Source: Borreliella chilensis (GTDB lineage: Bacteria; Spirochaetota; Spirochaetia; Borreliales; Borreliaceae). Taken from it: a stretch of 64,000 nt of DNA. The notes under the pieces are model-generated. The model was given only the letters and a program-made list of their open reading frames with translations, was not told the DNA's origin and ran no database searches. Each line of letters begins with the position of its first letter. Positions within the stretch are counted from its first letter, which is position 1. Both the position numbers and the translations under genes were made by a program. This document shows positions 38,427 to 48,494 of the stretch, one piece after another. The stretch is taken from NCBI GenBank assembly GCA_000808095.1, contig CP009910.1, positions 62,001 through 126,000 on the forward strand, read 5' to 3'.

Positions 38427-39851
38427 CTAAAATGAAATATCAAAAGAATCGTTTCCTCTTAAAATTTTATAAGTATTTTTTCCAATCTCAAGAGCATCAT
38501 AAAATTCTCTTAAATTAGAAACACTTTTTGAATTTACAGAAATAATTACATCTCCCGATTTCATCTTAATATTTGATGCTGAATTTTTATCAATATAATC
38601 GACAACAACACCTTTAATCCAATTTCTTAAATTCAGCTGAGTTTTAATTTCCTCAACTAATGGATACACCACAAAACCTGGAAGCATTTTTGAAGAAGAG
38701 AGTTCTTTGTCCTTAGGTCTAACAGCAAGAACAATATTAATATTTTTTTTAACACTGCCTCTTAAAATTTCCACATTTACTTTCTCACCAGCATAAAAAT
38801 CACTGATGTATGATGTAACATCCTGGAAAATACTCATAGGAACCCCATTAACCTTCATAATAATATCCCCCGCTCTAAGCCCTGACTTAATAGCAGGCGA
38901 GCCTGGATAAAGAGAAGCAATAATCGCGGCTGAAACATCATCGCCTTTAGATCCCAAGCTTTTTAACACTTCAGAATCCCTTGTTTTTAAAGGGTAAAAA
39001 GAAATTCCAAGCCACGCTGATTCAATTTTCTTACCCTTAAGAAAAAAATCTACAGTACTTTTAATGTTGTTAACAGGAATTGCAAAACCTAACCCAATAT
39101 TTCCACCAGAATTTGATGCTATCCAAGCATTAATCCCAATAACTTCGCCTTTTATGTTTACGAGAGGGCCACCCGAATTACCTCTATTGATTGCAGCATC
39201 AGTTTGAATAAATAAATTCCTTGATTGTAAATTAGGATTTGCAGAACGTTGCAATCCACTTACAATGCCTGCTGTAACTGTAAAACTAAATTGAAAAGGA
39301 CTGCCTACAGCCATAACCCAATCGCCTATTTCAAGCTTATCACTATCTCCAAGATCAGCTACTTGAATAGTTGAATCCTCACTTTCAAAACTAATAAGAG
39401 CAATATCTTTTTTTTCATCCTTGCCAATTAACTTGGCTTTATGCTTTTTCTTATCATAAGATACAACTTCAAGTTCAATCGCCTTATCTACTACATGACT
39501 ATTTGTAACCACATAAAATAATGATTTTTTTTTGGAATCTCTACCAATTATTACTCCAGATCCCGCCCAATTGCTTTTTCTCTCAGAATCAAATTCTGGC
39601 ATATCAAAAAAGAAAAATGGAATAGGAAAACTCTGCTTAATTACCCCTGTTGCATGAACTTCTACAGATGATGGTAAAATTTTTTTGGAAACTTCTCTAA
39701 AAGAATCTTGTAAGGCCTGCACTGTATTGCCCTTTTCTTCTGCAAAGACAATGTTGCTTCTATTATAATCTAAATAATGCATTCCAATAAAAAACCCAAT
39801 ACTCAAAGCCAAAAAACTGAGAATAAATCCAGAAAAAAACTTTTTTTCCAC
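38427..39851 (-). CDS. htrA: HtrA/DegP family periplasmic serine protease
   Basis: HtrA degrades or refolds damaged envelope proteins; in Lyme spirochaetes it is also found outside the cell. The 474 residues have an N-terminal membrane/signal segment (about 7-25), a trypsin-like domain with triad His in TNSHVVD, Asp in KKDIALI and Ser in GNSGGPLV, then two PDZ domains (about 275-375 and 390-470). The frame extends to GTG 39866, but a GGAGG (39864-39860) lies 8 bases before GTG 39851, so the shorter start is correct. It has its own terminator at 38390. Confidence 0.94.
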   Translation of the reverse strand: MEKKFFSGFILSFLALSIGFFIGMHYLDYNRSNIVFAEEKGNTVQALQDSFREVSKKILPSSVEVHATGVIKQSFPIPFFFFDMPEFDSERKSNWAGSGVIIGRDSKKKSLFYVVTNSHVVDKAIELEVVSYDKKKHKAKLIGKDEKKDIALISFESEDSTIQVADLGDSDKLEIGDWVMAVGSPFQFSFTVTAGIVSGLQRSANPNLQSRNLFIQTDAAINRGNSGGPLVNIKGEVIGINAWIASNSGGNIGLGFAIPVNNIKSTVDFFLKGKKIESAWLGISFYPLKTRDSEVLKSLGSKGDDVSAAIIASLYPGSPAIKSGLRAGDIIMKVNGVPMSIFQDVTSYISDFYAGEKVNVEILRGSVKKNINIVLAVRPKDKELSSSKMLPGFVVYPLVEEIKTQLNLRNWIKGVVVDYIDKNSASNIKMKSGDVIISVNSKSVSNLREFYDALEIGKNTYKILRGNDSFDISF

Positions 39852-39909
39852 TTTTATAACCTCCACATAATTACTTTATTTTATAAATAATATTTGATTA
39901 ATTTAAAAT

Positions 39910-40665
39910 TTAAACTTCACTTAAAATTAAAGGCAATCCATCTACAACTGCAACAGTATGTTCAAAATGTGCAGAATAACTTAGATCAGATGCAAAAACA
40001 GTCCAACCATCATTTTTTATTGAAACTTCATGCCCCCTTAAGTTTACCATAGGCTCAATAGCCAAAACCATACCCTCCTGAATTCTAATGTTTTTAAAAA
40101 ACGGAGCATAATAATTGGGAACGCTTGGTTCTTCATGAAGTTGAAATCCAACACCATGACCTGTATATTCTCTAACTATTCCAAAGCCAAACGGTTTTAT
40201 ATATCCTTCTATTGCTTTTGATATATCTAAAATTCTATTCCCTACTTTCATCTCAGCAATACCTTTGTAAAGAGAGGCACTTGTGACTTCTAAAAGCTTT
40301 TCAATACTAGAATCCACACTTCCCACTTTAAAAGTTTTTGCCATATCGCTATAAAATCCATCAAGAATGACTCCACAATCAACACTAATAATATCCCCAT
40401 AAGCTAGCTTTCTCTTGCCAGGAATACCGTGGATAACCTCTTCATTAACAGATGCACAAATAGTACCTTTAAACCCATGATACCCTTTAAAAGCGGGTTT
40501 AGCTCTATTTTTAATAATAAAATCATAAGCTATCAAATCAAGTTCCTTGGTGCTAATACCAGGAACAATATTTCTTTCGACTTCTAACAAAGTAAGTGCT
40601 AACAGTCTTGCTGAAGCTTTTATTTTTTCAATTTCATCTCTAGATTTTAATCTCAGTTTAGTCAA
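39910..40665 (-). CDS. map: Methionine aminopeptidase, type I
   Basis: MAP removes the initiator methionine from new proteins. In its 251 residues the five metal ligands can be placed: Asp in SVDCGVILDGFYSD (two Asp, about 94-106), His in TGHGVGFQLHEEP (about 169), Glu in AIEPMV (about 203) and Glu in SAHFEHTVAV (about 234). The start is TTG 40665, 8 bases after AAAGGAA, overlapping the end of the TPR gene upstream. Type I without N-terminal extension. Confidence 0.95.
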   Translation of the reverse strand: MTKLRLKSRDEIEKIKASARLLALTLLEVERNIVPGISTKELDLIAYDFIIKNRAKPAFKGYHGFKGTICASVNEEVIHGIPGKRKLAYGDIISVDCGVILDGFYSDMAKTFKVGSVDSSIEKLLEVTSASLYKGIAEMKVGNRILDISKAIEGYIKPFGFGIVREYTGHGVGFQLHEEPSVPNYYAPFFKNIRIQEGMVLAIEPMVNLRGHEVSIKNDGWTVFASDLSYSAHFEHTVAVVDGLPLILSEV

Positions 40666-42325
40666 AATTTAAATTCCTTTCTCTAAGCGTATCTATCATA
40701 TTTTTATAAAGCTTTCCTTCATCGGTTTCGTAAAAAGAATAAGAAGCCAAAATAGACTCTTTCCCTTTTTCCATTTCTCCCAAATAAAGATAATTAATTC
40801 CTTGTTTTAAGTGAATTTTTGATACAAACTCACGCTCATAATGAGTATTAGAATCTTTATCATAAAAACTACTAGGCAATAAAGATATTCCTTTATTAAA
40901 ATATCTCTCTGCTTCCTTATAATCCTTTTCAAAAAAGCTTAAAACTCCAAGATTATAATTAACTCCAAACACATATTTTTGAAATTTATTGTCAAAAATT
41001 ACTCTTTTTGAATTAACAAAATCTCTTTTAAGAAAATAATAATAAAATTTATAAAAATCATACCAATATTGTTTGTTTTCAGAAAAATTATAAATTTTAA
41101 AAAATAAATCTAAATCCTTTAAATCCGAATAAAGCAACAAATTCCAAGCCAAAAACTGAGCAATATTAGAATCGTACTCTGTCTTGTAAAATAATCGCCA
41201 CAAATAAGATTTCTTTGCTTCATACTCAGCGTTTGAATAATTTAACGCAAAATAAATTTTAAAAAATAAAGGATCTTCTTTGTAATTAGCTATAATTTCA
41301 TTAGCTTTAACATAATTTTTAATTCTAAAATATATATTTGCCAAATAATAACTTATCGCCTTATTGTCTTTAAACACTTCATTAGCCTTATTTAAATAAG
41401 AAATTGCTCTTTTAGGGTCATTCTCATTATTAGCTATAAGTGCAAGATTTAAATAAACAAGAACATTGTAATCAGGGAATTTTGTATAAAGTTTTAAATA
41501 TTCATTCTTAGCATTTTTAATATCCCCTTTCCTAAAATAAGCATCAGCAAGTAAAAAAAGCAAAGTGGGATCATCTTTATTTTCAATGAACTTAAGATTG
41601 GAAATTGTAAAATCCAAATCATTAAGATTGTATGAAATATATGCAAGCTCTTTGGAAAAATCTTTGTCCTCTTTAATTTTAAAAAGTATACGCTTAGCAG
41701 CATCTATGTTTTTTTTCTCTATATATAAAAGCATTGCATTTACTAAAAACGCATTATTTTTAAGATTTAAACCTATCTCTTCAAAAACACGGGCATCCTT
41801 TTCTCTATAGATTTTATCAATAAATTTGTTAAAATTTAAAACCTTATTATCTGCACTTAAATTTTTAATAAAAACTTCATCATAAAGGCCCCGATAATCT
41901 TCACGATTTACAAGATACTGATTTGCAATTCTATAAGCATCTTTTAAAGACCCAATTTTAAGCTTAGAATAAACTTCCAAAGCTCTTAGCTTCAAATTAC
42001 CTGGCAAAACTTTAACACTAAGATTTACTATATCCCCCATAAGACGATAGTCTTTTGTATTTAAAGCCCAGACCTTAGCTCTTTTAATAAGAGCCAACCA
42101 CTTAAATTCAGTATTAGCATAATATGATGAAAACTTTATTGCTTTTTTTGCATCAGCAAATTTTTTTTTCTCAAGATAAGAATCAATTTCTATAATCAGC
42201 TTGCTAAAATCTTTCTTGCCTTTTAAAAAATACAAAATGTTGGGATTAAAATAGAAATAAAAAACACCTAAAGAAACCGATAATAAAAATAATACAACGG
42301 TCAATAAAGTTTTACTTTTTTTCAA
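40658..42325 (-). CDS. Membrane-anchored TPR protein
   Basis: The 555-residue protein has one N-terminal membrane helix (about 8-28), then tetratricopeptide-type repeats throughout. The clearest is the run FLLADAYFRKGDIKNAKNEY to KRAISYLNKANEVFKDN (about 255-320), with others near the C-terminus (YNLGVLSFFEKDYKEAERYF). The TPR part is probably periplasmic and scaffolds partner proteins. It overlaps map and nusB, all on the minus strand, so it belongs to the nusB-TPR-map unit. No partner can be named. Confidence 0.75.
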   Translation of the reverse strand: MKKSKTLLTVVLFLLSVSLGVFYFYFNPNILYFLKGKKDFSKLIIEIDSYLEKKKFADAKKAIKFSSYYANTEFKWLALIKRAKVWALNTKDYRLMGDIVNLSVKVLPGNLKLRALEVYSKLKIGSLKDAYRIANQYLVNREDYRGLYDEVFIKNLSADNKVLNFNKFIDKIYREKDARVFEEIGLNLKNNAFLVNAMLLYIEKKNIDAAKRILFKIKEDKDFSKELAYISYNLNDLDFTISNLKFIENKDDPTLLFLLADAYFRKGDIKNAKNEYLKLYTKFPDYNVLVYLNLALIANNENDPKRAISYLNKANEVFKDNKAISYYLANIYFRIKNYVKANEIIANYKEDPLFFKIYFALNYSNAEYEAKKSYLWRLFYKTEYDSNIAQFLAWNLLLYSDLKDLDLFFKIYNFSENKQYWYDFYKFYYYFLKRDFVNSKRVIFDNKFQKYVFGVNYNLGVLSFFEKDYKEAERYFNKGISLLPSSFYDKDSNTHYEREFVSKIHLKQGINYLYLGEMEKGKESILASYSFYETDEGKLYKNMIDTLRERNLNFD

Positions 42326-42749
42326 TACAATTCTCCATATTTTTCAATAAAGCATCAAGTATGCCATTTATAAACTTATAAGAGTTTTTACTGCCATATT
42401 TCTTGGCAATCAAAATAGCCTCATCAATTACAGCACGTTTTGAATTTCCAAAATTCTGGAACTTCATAGAATAAACACTCATTCTAAGTATTGCAAGATC
42501 AACCTTATCCATGCGATCCAAAGACCAATTCCAAGAAATATCCCTAATCAAGCTATCAATATGTTCTAAATTATTAAAAGTACCATTTACTAAAGAAGAA
42601 TAAAACGATTTAATAGATTCATTTTCTATCTCTAATACTCTGTCTTCAATATTAAAAATATCAAAAATATCATCCATTGCATTTTGATTAATATCAATAC
42701 TATAAATCTTTTGAAAAGCCAAAACTCTAACTTCATGCATTAAATCCAT
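42312..42749 (-). CDS. nusB: Transcription antitermination factor NusB
   Basis: NusB joins NusE/S10 at boxA to prevent early termination in rRNA operons. The 145-residue all-helical product includes VLAFQKIYSID near the start, IDSLIRDISWNWSLDRMDKVDLAILRMSVYSM (described here as the family core, about 70-100, in two adjoining stretches) and DEAILIAKKYGSKNSYKFINGILD near the end, which are NusB hallmarks. The N-terminus is uncertain: TTG 42764, ATG 42749 or ATG 42740 are possible, none with a good ribosome binding site. It overlaps the TPR gene by 14 bases. Confidence 0.88.
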   Translation of the reverse strand: MDLMHEVRVLAFQKIYSIDINQNAMDDIFDIFNIEDRVLEIENESIKSFYSSLVNGTFNNLEHIDSLIRDISWNWSLDRMDKVDLAILRMSVYSMKFQNFGNSKRAVIDEAILIAKKYGSKNSYKFINGILDALLKNMENCIEKK

Positions 42750-42777
42750 ACCAAAACTATACAAATAAAAACATGCC

Positions 42778-43788
42778 TTATTTTAGACTAGAATCCAAAA
42801 TTTGTATATTTGCGGACTTATTAAGTTTAGCATACATATCCTGCTGCACTTGAACAACAATTTGCTGTTGCTGAAAATTAACCATATTATTCCTTATTGC
42901 ATCTTTTACAATTAAATCTGTAGTAGGCGACACTTTATCATTCAAACCTAAAAATCTCTGAGCATATTTTTCTGTAATTTTAATAATATGAAATCCTTCC
43001 TTTGAAGCAATAGGTGAAGATATATCACCCTTATTAAAATTAAAAACCTCTTTCATAAAATCAGCTCCAAGAAGATTTTGAGCATTTTGATCACCCCTTG
43101 ACAAAAAACCAAGATCGCCATTTTTGGCTTTAGAAGACTCATCATTTGAATATTTTCTTACAGCTTCTTCAAAAGTAATTTTTTTTGATCTTATTTGGCT
43201 TAAAATATTTTTTGCTTGATCTAAAATATCTGATCTTTTTTTATCCTTAGTAGAAAAAAATACATGACTAACCCTTGAAATGTCGGGATTTACAAACTTG
43301 GTTTTATTAGCTTCATAGTACTCAATAATTTCTTTCTCACTAGGAGTTTTAATTTCAGAAAACTTGGGCTGAGCTTGCTTTAAAACAAGCTTTTGAGAAG
43401 ACAAAGATCTTTTCATTGAAGACAAAAGCTCTCCCCAATTTGTACCTTGTTTTTCTATCATCTGCTTGATTTGCTCATCAGTAAAATTTAAAAGTCCAAA
43501 TTGAGCCCTAATTGTTTGCATAACCTCATCATCTGAAATCTTAATTCCTTGTTGCAAAGCCTCTTGGCTGAAAAGAACATCTGCTATTAAAACCTGCAAA
43601 ACTTGCTTTTTCTCAGCAACAGTCAAATCTCTGCCCTGAGTCTTTTTAAATATATCGACCTTAGAATCAAAACCGGTTTTAGTAATAATTTCATTTTTAT
43701 ATAAATTAATAATAGCAACAGGAGTATTCTGAGCAAAAGAGTTAATCCCCATAGTTCCCAATATTATCAAAAATAAAAACCTCTTCAT
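42778..43788 (-). CDS. Periplasmic parvulin-type peptidyl-prolyl isomerase (PpiC/SurA-like)
   Basis: The 336 residues begin with a signal peptide (MKRFLFLIILGTMGINSFAQ), followed by a SurA-like N-terminal chaperone domain (about 25-160, with VLIADVLFSQEALQQGI) and one parvulin domain (about 168-285) with SRVSHVFFST, AVRKYSNDESS, GDLGFLSRG and EGFHIIKI. It should assist folding of outer-membrane proteins. SurA of E. coli has two parvulin domains; here there is one. It is upstream of nusB with a 28-base gap. Confidence 0.88.
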   Translation of the reverse strand: MKRFLFLIILGTMGINSFAQNTPVAIINLYKNEIITKTGFDSKVDIFKKTQGRDLTVAEKKQVLQVLIADVLFSQEALQQGIKISDDEVMQTIRAQFGLLNFTDEQIKQMIEKQGTNWGELLSSMKRSLSSQKLVLKQAQPKFSEIKTPSEKEIIEYYEANKTKFVNPDISRVSHVFFSTKDKKRSDILDQAKNILSQIRSKKITFEEAVRKYSNDESSKAKNGDLGFLSRGDQNAQNLLGADFMKEVFNFNKGDISSPIASKEGFHIIKITEKYAQRFLGLNDKVSPTTDLIVKDAIRNNMVNFQQQQIVVQVQQDMYAKLNKSANIQILDSSLK

Positions 43789-43867
43789 AGCATAACCTCT
43801 TATTAAAGAATCACTTACCCACTAATTTAACAAAATTTTACATTTAAATCTAGTTAATAAAACATTT

Positions 43868-45064
43868 TCATCTATACAAAAAACTAGAAATTCCTTGTCC
43901 ACCGCCGACACAAGCAGATACTATCCCCTTCGTCTTATTTTGCATTTTCATAGAACGAGAAAGCGTTAATAAAATTCTTGAACCACTAACTGCAAATGGA
44001 TGTCCCAAAGCAATAGATCCACCATTTACATTAATAATATCACTAGTTATATTATATCTTTTAAATAAAGCCTTTTCAATGCTTAATGCTTGAACCGCAA
44101 ATGCTTCATTCACCTCAATCAAGTCTATTTCACTGGGGTTTAAGCTCAATTTATTAATAATACCTTCAATAGCTATATAAGCTCCAAAACCCATATAAAG
44201 CGGATCAAGTCCTATGCTTTTAAATCCCCCAATATAAGCCAATGGTTTTATTCCTAAGCTTTTTACTTTTTCTTCACTTGCTAAAATTAAAAAACAGGCC
44301 CCATCATTTAAACTAGAAGAATTTCCAGCAGTTACTGTCCCTGATTCTTTGAAAACAGGATTAAGGGATGCCAGCTTATTCAAAGTTAAATTATCTCTTA
44401 CTTCCTCATCAATCGAAACAACCCTACTAGAATTGGTCTTTTTATCAAAAATAGTTAAAGGATAAATTTCATCTTCAAAATACCCAAGCTCTCTTGCTTT
44501 TAATGCCTTTACATGAGAATTATATGCAAATTCATCTTGCATATCCCTTGTTATTCCATATTTTTCTGAAAGATTTTCTGCTGTAAGTCCCATAGAAATA
44601 AAATTTAAAGAATCTACTAAAGCATCTTTTTGGATTGAATCCTCAAGCCTAAGATCACCAAATCTAAGACCATCAAACCTAATCTTTCTTGGCAATAAAT
44701 AAGGGGAATTGGTTAAATCTTCCACTCCTCCAGCTAAAACAATATCATTGTCTCCAAGAACAATAGAATTAAATGCAATCTCCAAAGCTTTAAGACCAGA
44801 ACCACAAACTTTATTAACACTAAATGCGGGCACAGCATCACCCAAACTAGACTTTAAAGCAATTTGTCTGGCAATATTTTGACCAAGTCCTGCAGATATT
44901 ACATTCCCAATGATGACCTCATCTACTTTGCACAACTTATTTCTCCCAAGTAAAGCTTTAACAACTTTTGAAGATTCATCAATAATATCTAGGCCCTTAA
45001 AAGAACCCCCAAACTTGGTGATAGGCGTTCTAAGCCCATCAACAATAACTACCTTTTTTTTCAT
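43868..45064 (-). CDS. Acetyl-CoA acetyltransferase (thiolase)
   Basis: Thiolase II condenses two acetyl-CoA, the first step of the mevalonate pathway that these spirochaetes use for isoprenoids; there is no fatty-acid oxidation to serve. The 398-residue product has the acyl-accepting Cys in NKVCGSGLKALE (about 87), the catalytic His in GGSIALGHPFAVSGSR (about 353) and the second Cys in SACVGGGQG (about 383). The frame opens at 45112, but ATG 45064 gives the family-typical KKKVVIVDGLRTPITKFGG start, with an AGGAG site upstream. Monocistronic by its position. Confidence 0.93.
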   Translation of the reverse strand: MKKKVVIVDGLRTPITKFGGSFKGLDIIDESSKVVKALLGRNKLCKVDEVIIGNVISAGLGQNIARQIALKSSLGDAVPAFSVNKVCGSGLKALEIAFNSIVLGDNDIVLAGGVEDLTNSPYLLPRKIRFDGLRFGDLRLEDSIQKDALVDSLNFISMGLTAENLSEKYGITRDMQDEFAYNSHVKALKARELGYFEDEIYPLTIFDKKTNSSRVVSIDEEVRDNLTLNKLASLNPVFKESGTVTAGNSSSLNDGACFLILASEEKVKSLGIKPLAYIGGFKSIGLDPLYMGFGAYIAIEGIINKLSLNPSEIDLIEVNEAFAVQALSIEKALFKRYNITSDIINVNGGSIALGHPFAVSGSRILLTLSRSMKMQNKTKGIVSACVGGGQGISSFLYR

Positions 45065-45172
45065 AATAACAACTACTCCTAAAGTCTTAGCTAACCTCCT
45101 TGAATTATACAATACAATAGCCCAGCATAAAAACTAAATTTATTCAATAAAAAATAAACTATTTGACCTGAA

Positions 45173-45203
45173 TTGCTTAATAAACAGACTAAAGTGTTAT
45201 AAT
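45173..45203 (+). promoter_or_regulatory. Promoter of the barrel-protein gene, almost no leader
   Basis: TATAAT at 45198-45203 with TTGCTT at 45173-45178 (19-base spacing). The -10 ends only 10 bases before the ATG at 45214, so the transcript should be leaderless or nearly so; there is no Shine-Dalgarno sequence. Confidence 0.55.
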
Positions 45204-45213
45204 TTAAGTTGAA

Positions 45214-46578
45214 ATGCACTTTAAAAAAATACTTTTAATAATATTTATAATTTCCACTTTAAACGCTTATTCTTATAATCACGCAATTCAATACAAAAAT
45301 GAGGGTGTTGATAAATATTATTTTGAAATACTAAATGATGGATTTGGATTTTCATTAAGCGATTTTTTTGATGATTTGAGAAGTGGTTCTCTAATTTTCA
45401 CCTATGCTTCAAAATACAATTTTATAATAAATCTAGAAGCACACATGTTAACTTATAGAGGTTATAAAGACTCACTTGAATCCTTAATCAGTAGAGCAGA
45501 CTTAATTGAAATAGGTTTTATGTACTACTTTCCAATCTTATTGCTAATAAATGGAAAAAATTTTGGGGAAATAGACTTAGGAATTGGTATTAAAAATTTG
45601 TTATTTGGAAACTGGGGGGGATACTTAACGCAAAAACTAATCCACCTCTTATTAAACCAACATCGACCAATTCCAAGTAGAAAAAGTTATGACAGCTATA
45701 ATTACAGAGGATTTTTAAGTTTTGCACTAAATTACTCTTTTATGAATTTTTTAAATTTAGAAAATTATATAGAATTATCTTATTTAGCAGACTACTTTAT
45801 TAAAAACAGTATCGGAATTACCTTGAAAAACGAAAATATTGGATTTGATTTAAAGCTTTATGCCCAAACTCAAAATCAAATTGAAAGCCTTAAAACATAT
45901 TCAAAAATACAAGAAGCAGAAACAGGAATTGGAATAAACTACCGTCTTTACTCTAAAAATTTTTTCATAACAAATAATTTAAACATTAAAAATTTTTCAC
46001 CCAAAGAAAATTTTTTAAGCGTTGGGGGATTTGGAATAATTATTACACCTGGGAAATACATAGAAATGCCAAAATCAAAAAATGAACTTAATATTATAAG
46101 TAATAACTTTTACTTTGGATTTGATATTATGATCCCATTTAAAATAAGAAATTCAATATTTTATAAAATAAATGAAAACCTTAAATATTACTTTTCAATA
46201 TCAACAAATTATTACACTAATTACAATGAAACTAATAGTTTTACAAATCGATTATCGTCAGGTATTATGTATGAACTTTTTCCTCAAAAAACATTCAATC
46301 CTTATATAATTTCGGGACTATTTTTTGCCTATAATCAAAATAACCAAGACATTAAAAACATCTTCAGACCAATCCGAATAAAAAACGTTTTTCAAACCGG
46401 CATTGAAAATGAATTGGGACTTTTGTTCGAAATGCTAAAATACCACAACACCAAGTATATTTTCAAAATATACTCAAAAGTTAATTATGTTCCTCTAGCC
46501 TATAATCTAGATAAAAAACAATTAGAAAAACATTCTATTAACTTTAATTATTTAGGAATTGGAATAGTCATTAAATAA
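45214..46578 (+). CDS. Predicted outer-membrane beta-barrel protein
   Basis: The 454-residue product has a signal peptide (MHFKKILLIIFIISTLNAYS) followed by many amphipathic beta strands separated by Asn/Lys turns, ending in NYLGIGIVIK, a hydrophobic-alternating final strand. Early residues FEILNDGFGFSLSDFFDD faintly recall the LpxR/DUF2219 barrel opening (NDxF...D), but Lyme spirochaetes lack LPS, so a lipid A enzyme is unlikely. It is single-gene, divergent from thiolase, and converges on dnaB with a 7-base gap. The barrel call is by pattern only. Confidence 0.6.
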   Translation: MHFKKILLIIFIISTLNAYSYNHAIQYKNEGVDKYYFEILNDGFGFSLSDFFDDLRSGSLIFTYASKYNFIINLEAHMLTYRGYKDSLESLISRADLIEIGFMYYFPILLLINGKNFGEIDLGIGIKNLLFGNWGGYLTQKLIHLLLNQHRPIPSRKSYDSYNYRGFLSFALNYSFMNFLNLENYIELSYLADYFIKNSIGITLKNENIGFDLKLYAQTQNQIESLKTYSKIQEAETGIGINYRLYSKNFFITNNLNIKNFSPKENFLSVGGFGIIITPGKYIEMPKSKNELNIISNNFYFGFDIMIPFKIRNSIFYKINENLKYYFSISTNYYTNYNETNSFTNRLSSGIMYELFPQKTFNPYIISGLFFAYNQNNQDIKNIFRPIRIKNVFQTGIENELGLLFEMLKYHNTKYIFKIYSKVNYVPLAYNLDKKQLEKHSINFNYLGIGIVIK

Positions 46579-46585
46579 TAACATT

Positions 46586-47953
46586 TTAATATTGATGATC
46601 TTTGTTAACAAACTTAGTAATGTGGGGTAAAAACAATATATCTGCTCTACCTGTAGGCCCATTTCTATGTTTTGCTACAATCACCTTAGTTTCTATTGGC
46701 TCTATCTCAGCAGAAGATTCAAATTTAAAATCTTTATCCCTATGAAGTAAAATTACAATATCAGCATCTTGCTCTAATGCACCCGATTCCCTTAGACTAG
46801 CAAGATTAGGTTCACGCCCTTCTGTATCTCTTGTAAGCTGAGACAGTGCAACAATAGGAATTTCAAGTTCTCTAGCAAGCTCTTTAAGAGATTTACTAAT
46901 AGACGCAACTTGTTCATGTCTTGGAAGATTTTTTGTTTCAAAAGAAATAAGGCTGATATAATCAACAAATATTATATCTATACTATAAAATCGTTTAAGC
47001 TTCCTAGCTTGAGTTGCTAAAGTTAGCAAACTAATATTAGGTGTATCTTCAATATAAAGCTCAGAATCACTAATTTCATTTACAATATCGTTTAATAATT
47101 TTATCTCTTGTCCAGATAAAATGCTATTTTGAACTTTAAAGCTATCAATACAAGACTGAGACGATATTATTCTTTTTATTAAAGCATCCGCTGTCATTTC
47201 AAGAGAAAAAAATCCTACTTTTTTCTTTCCTTCTTTCCTCAATGCTATAGCAGATGCAATATTTAAGGCAAACGCTGTTTTACCAATACTAGGACGAGCA
47301 CCAACGATAATAAAATCACTATTTCTAAACCCCCCAATAAGAGAGTCAACTTTTCTAAAACCACTTGGAATGCCAAAATTTGCTTCCTTTTTCTTCATGC
47401 TACGTTCATATATCTCGTTATGAACACGTTCTGCAATAATTTTAGCATGATAAAGGTTTTTACTAGAATAATCTAATTCAATTGAAAGAATCTTTTGTTG
47501 AGACTCTTCAACAACCTCATTAATAGTTTTTGTTGAATCATTTATATAGTCATTAAGCTCTTTAGAAACATTTAAAATACTTCTACGAACACTTTGCTCT
47601 TTTACAATTTTCGCATAAACATTTATAGTTCTATCTGTTGGCAAATATACTGAAAGTGAATCTAAATAATCTGGCAAATTAATTAAATCTTTTTTAACCA
47701 AAAGTTGTGTTTTGGAAACATGCTTAGATACTTCTTCAAAAACAGTAATAGGATCAATATTTTCCCTTTTTTCATAAAGCGAAACCATTGCTTTAAAAAT
47801 CAACTTGTGGGTCTCATTATAAAAATCATCAGCTCTTACATGAAAAGCAATTTGCTCTAATTTATCTGAATTATAAAATATACTAGAAATTACGGCTTTT
47901 TCTGCACCATCATTAAAAAGAAGTGCAGAATTTGAAAAAGCTGCTAAAGCCAC
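46586..47953 (-). CDS. dnaB: Replicative DNA helicase DnaB
   Basis: DnaB is the hexameric 5'-3' helicase of the replication fork. The 455 residues have the N-terminal primase-interacting domain (1-150) with AVISSIFYNSDKLEQIAFHV, and the RecA-like helicase domain with Walker A GARPSIGKTAFALNIA (about 206-221), FFSLEM, VDYISLI and the ALSQLTRDTEGREPNLASLRESGALEQDAD region (two adjoining stretches, about 370-400). It starts with GTG 47953, 6 bases after AGAGGTGT, close to the rplI stop. No intein is present. Last gene of the rpsF-ssb-rpsR-rplI-dnaB unit. Confidence 0.95.
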   Translation of the reverse strand: MALAAFSNSALLFNDGAEKAVISSIFYNSDKLEQIAFHVRADDFYNETHKLIFKAMVSLYEKRENIDPITVFEEVSKHVSKTQLLVKKDLINLPDYLDSLSVYLPTDRTINVYAKIVKEQSVRRSILNVSKELNDYINDSTKTINEVVEESQQKILSIELDYSSKNLYHAKIIAERVHNEIYERSMKKKEANFGIPSGFRKVDSLIGGFRNSDFIIVGARPSIGKTAFALNIASAIALRKEGKKKVGFFSLEMTADALIKRIISSQSCIDSFKVQNSILSGQEIKLLNDIVNEISDSELYIEDTPNISLLTLATQARKLKRFYSIDIIFVDYISLISFETKNLPRHEQVASISKSLKELARELEIPIVALSQLTRDTEGREPNLASLRESGALEQDADIVILLHRDKDFKFESSAEIEPIETKVIVAKHRNGPTGRADILFLPHITKFVNKDHQY

Positions 47954-47956
47954 AAA

Positions 47957-48478
47957 CTACACCTCTTCTCTTCCAGCTTCCTCATCCACTTTATTCGACT
48001 TTTTATTTAAAGACTTTTTACCCTCTTGCTTTTCTTCTTTTTTTATTTCCACTTTAACAATAGAATTAATACCTTCATAAAGCTTAATTGTTACATCGTA
48101 AGTTCCAAAAGCCTTTAAAGTTCCATGATGTATATCTATTTTTCTTCTCTCTATATCAAAACCAAGTTTAAAAAGCTCATCGGCAATATTTAAACTGTTA
48201 ATGCTATGAAATAATTTGCCAGAATCATTAGATTTCATAAAAAATTCTAATTTAACAAGATCAAGCTTAGATTTAAGATCATTGGCAATTTGTTTTTTTG
48301 TTTCTTGCTTTTTCAATATTGATCTTCTTTTTTGATTAAAAATCTCAATATTGTGTTTATTTGAAAAAACTGCAAAGCCTTTAGGTAACAAATAATTTCT
48401 TGCAAACCCATCTTTTACCTCTACAGTATCACCTTCTCTCCCAAGATTAATAAAATCTTCCTTTAAGATCACTTTCAT
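47957..48478 (-). CDS. rplI: 50S ribosomal protein L9
   Basis: The 173-residue protein has the L9 N-terminal signature [20 protein letters not shown], then [11 protein letters not shown], a connecting helix (about 42-75) and a C-terminal domain. The tail after about residue 148 is an extra Lys/Glu-rich extension absent from most L9 proteins. Of two adjacent ATGs (48481, 48478) the second has better spacing (5 bases) from AGGGG. Confidence 0.94.
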   Translation of the reverse strand: MKVILKEDFINLGREGDTVEVKDGFARNYLLPKGFAVFSNKHNIEIFNQKRRSILKKQETKKQIANDLKSKLDLVKLEFFMKSNDSGKLFHSINSLNIADELFKLGFDIERRKIDIHHGTLKAFGTYDVTIKLYEGINSIVKVEIKKEEKQEGKKSLNKKSNKVDEEAGREEV

Positions 48479-48494
48479 CATTACCCCTAAATAA

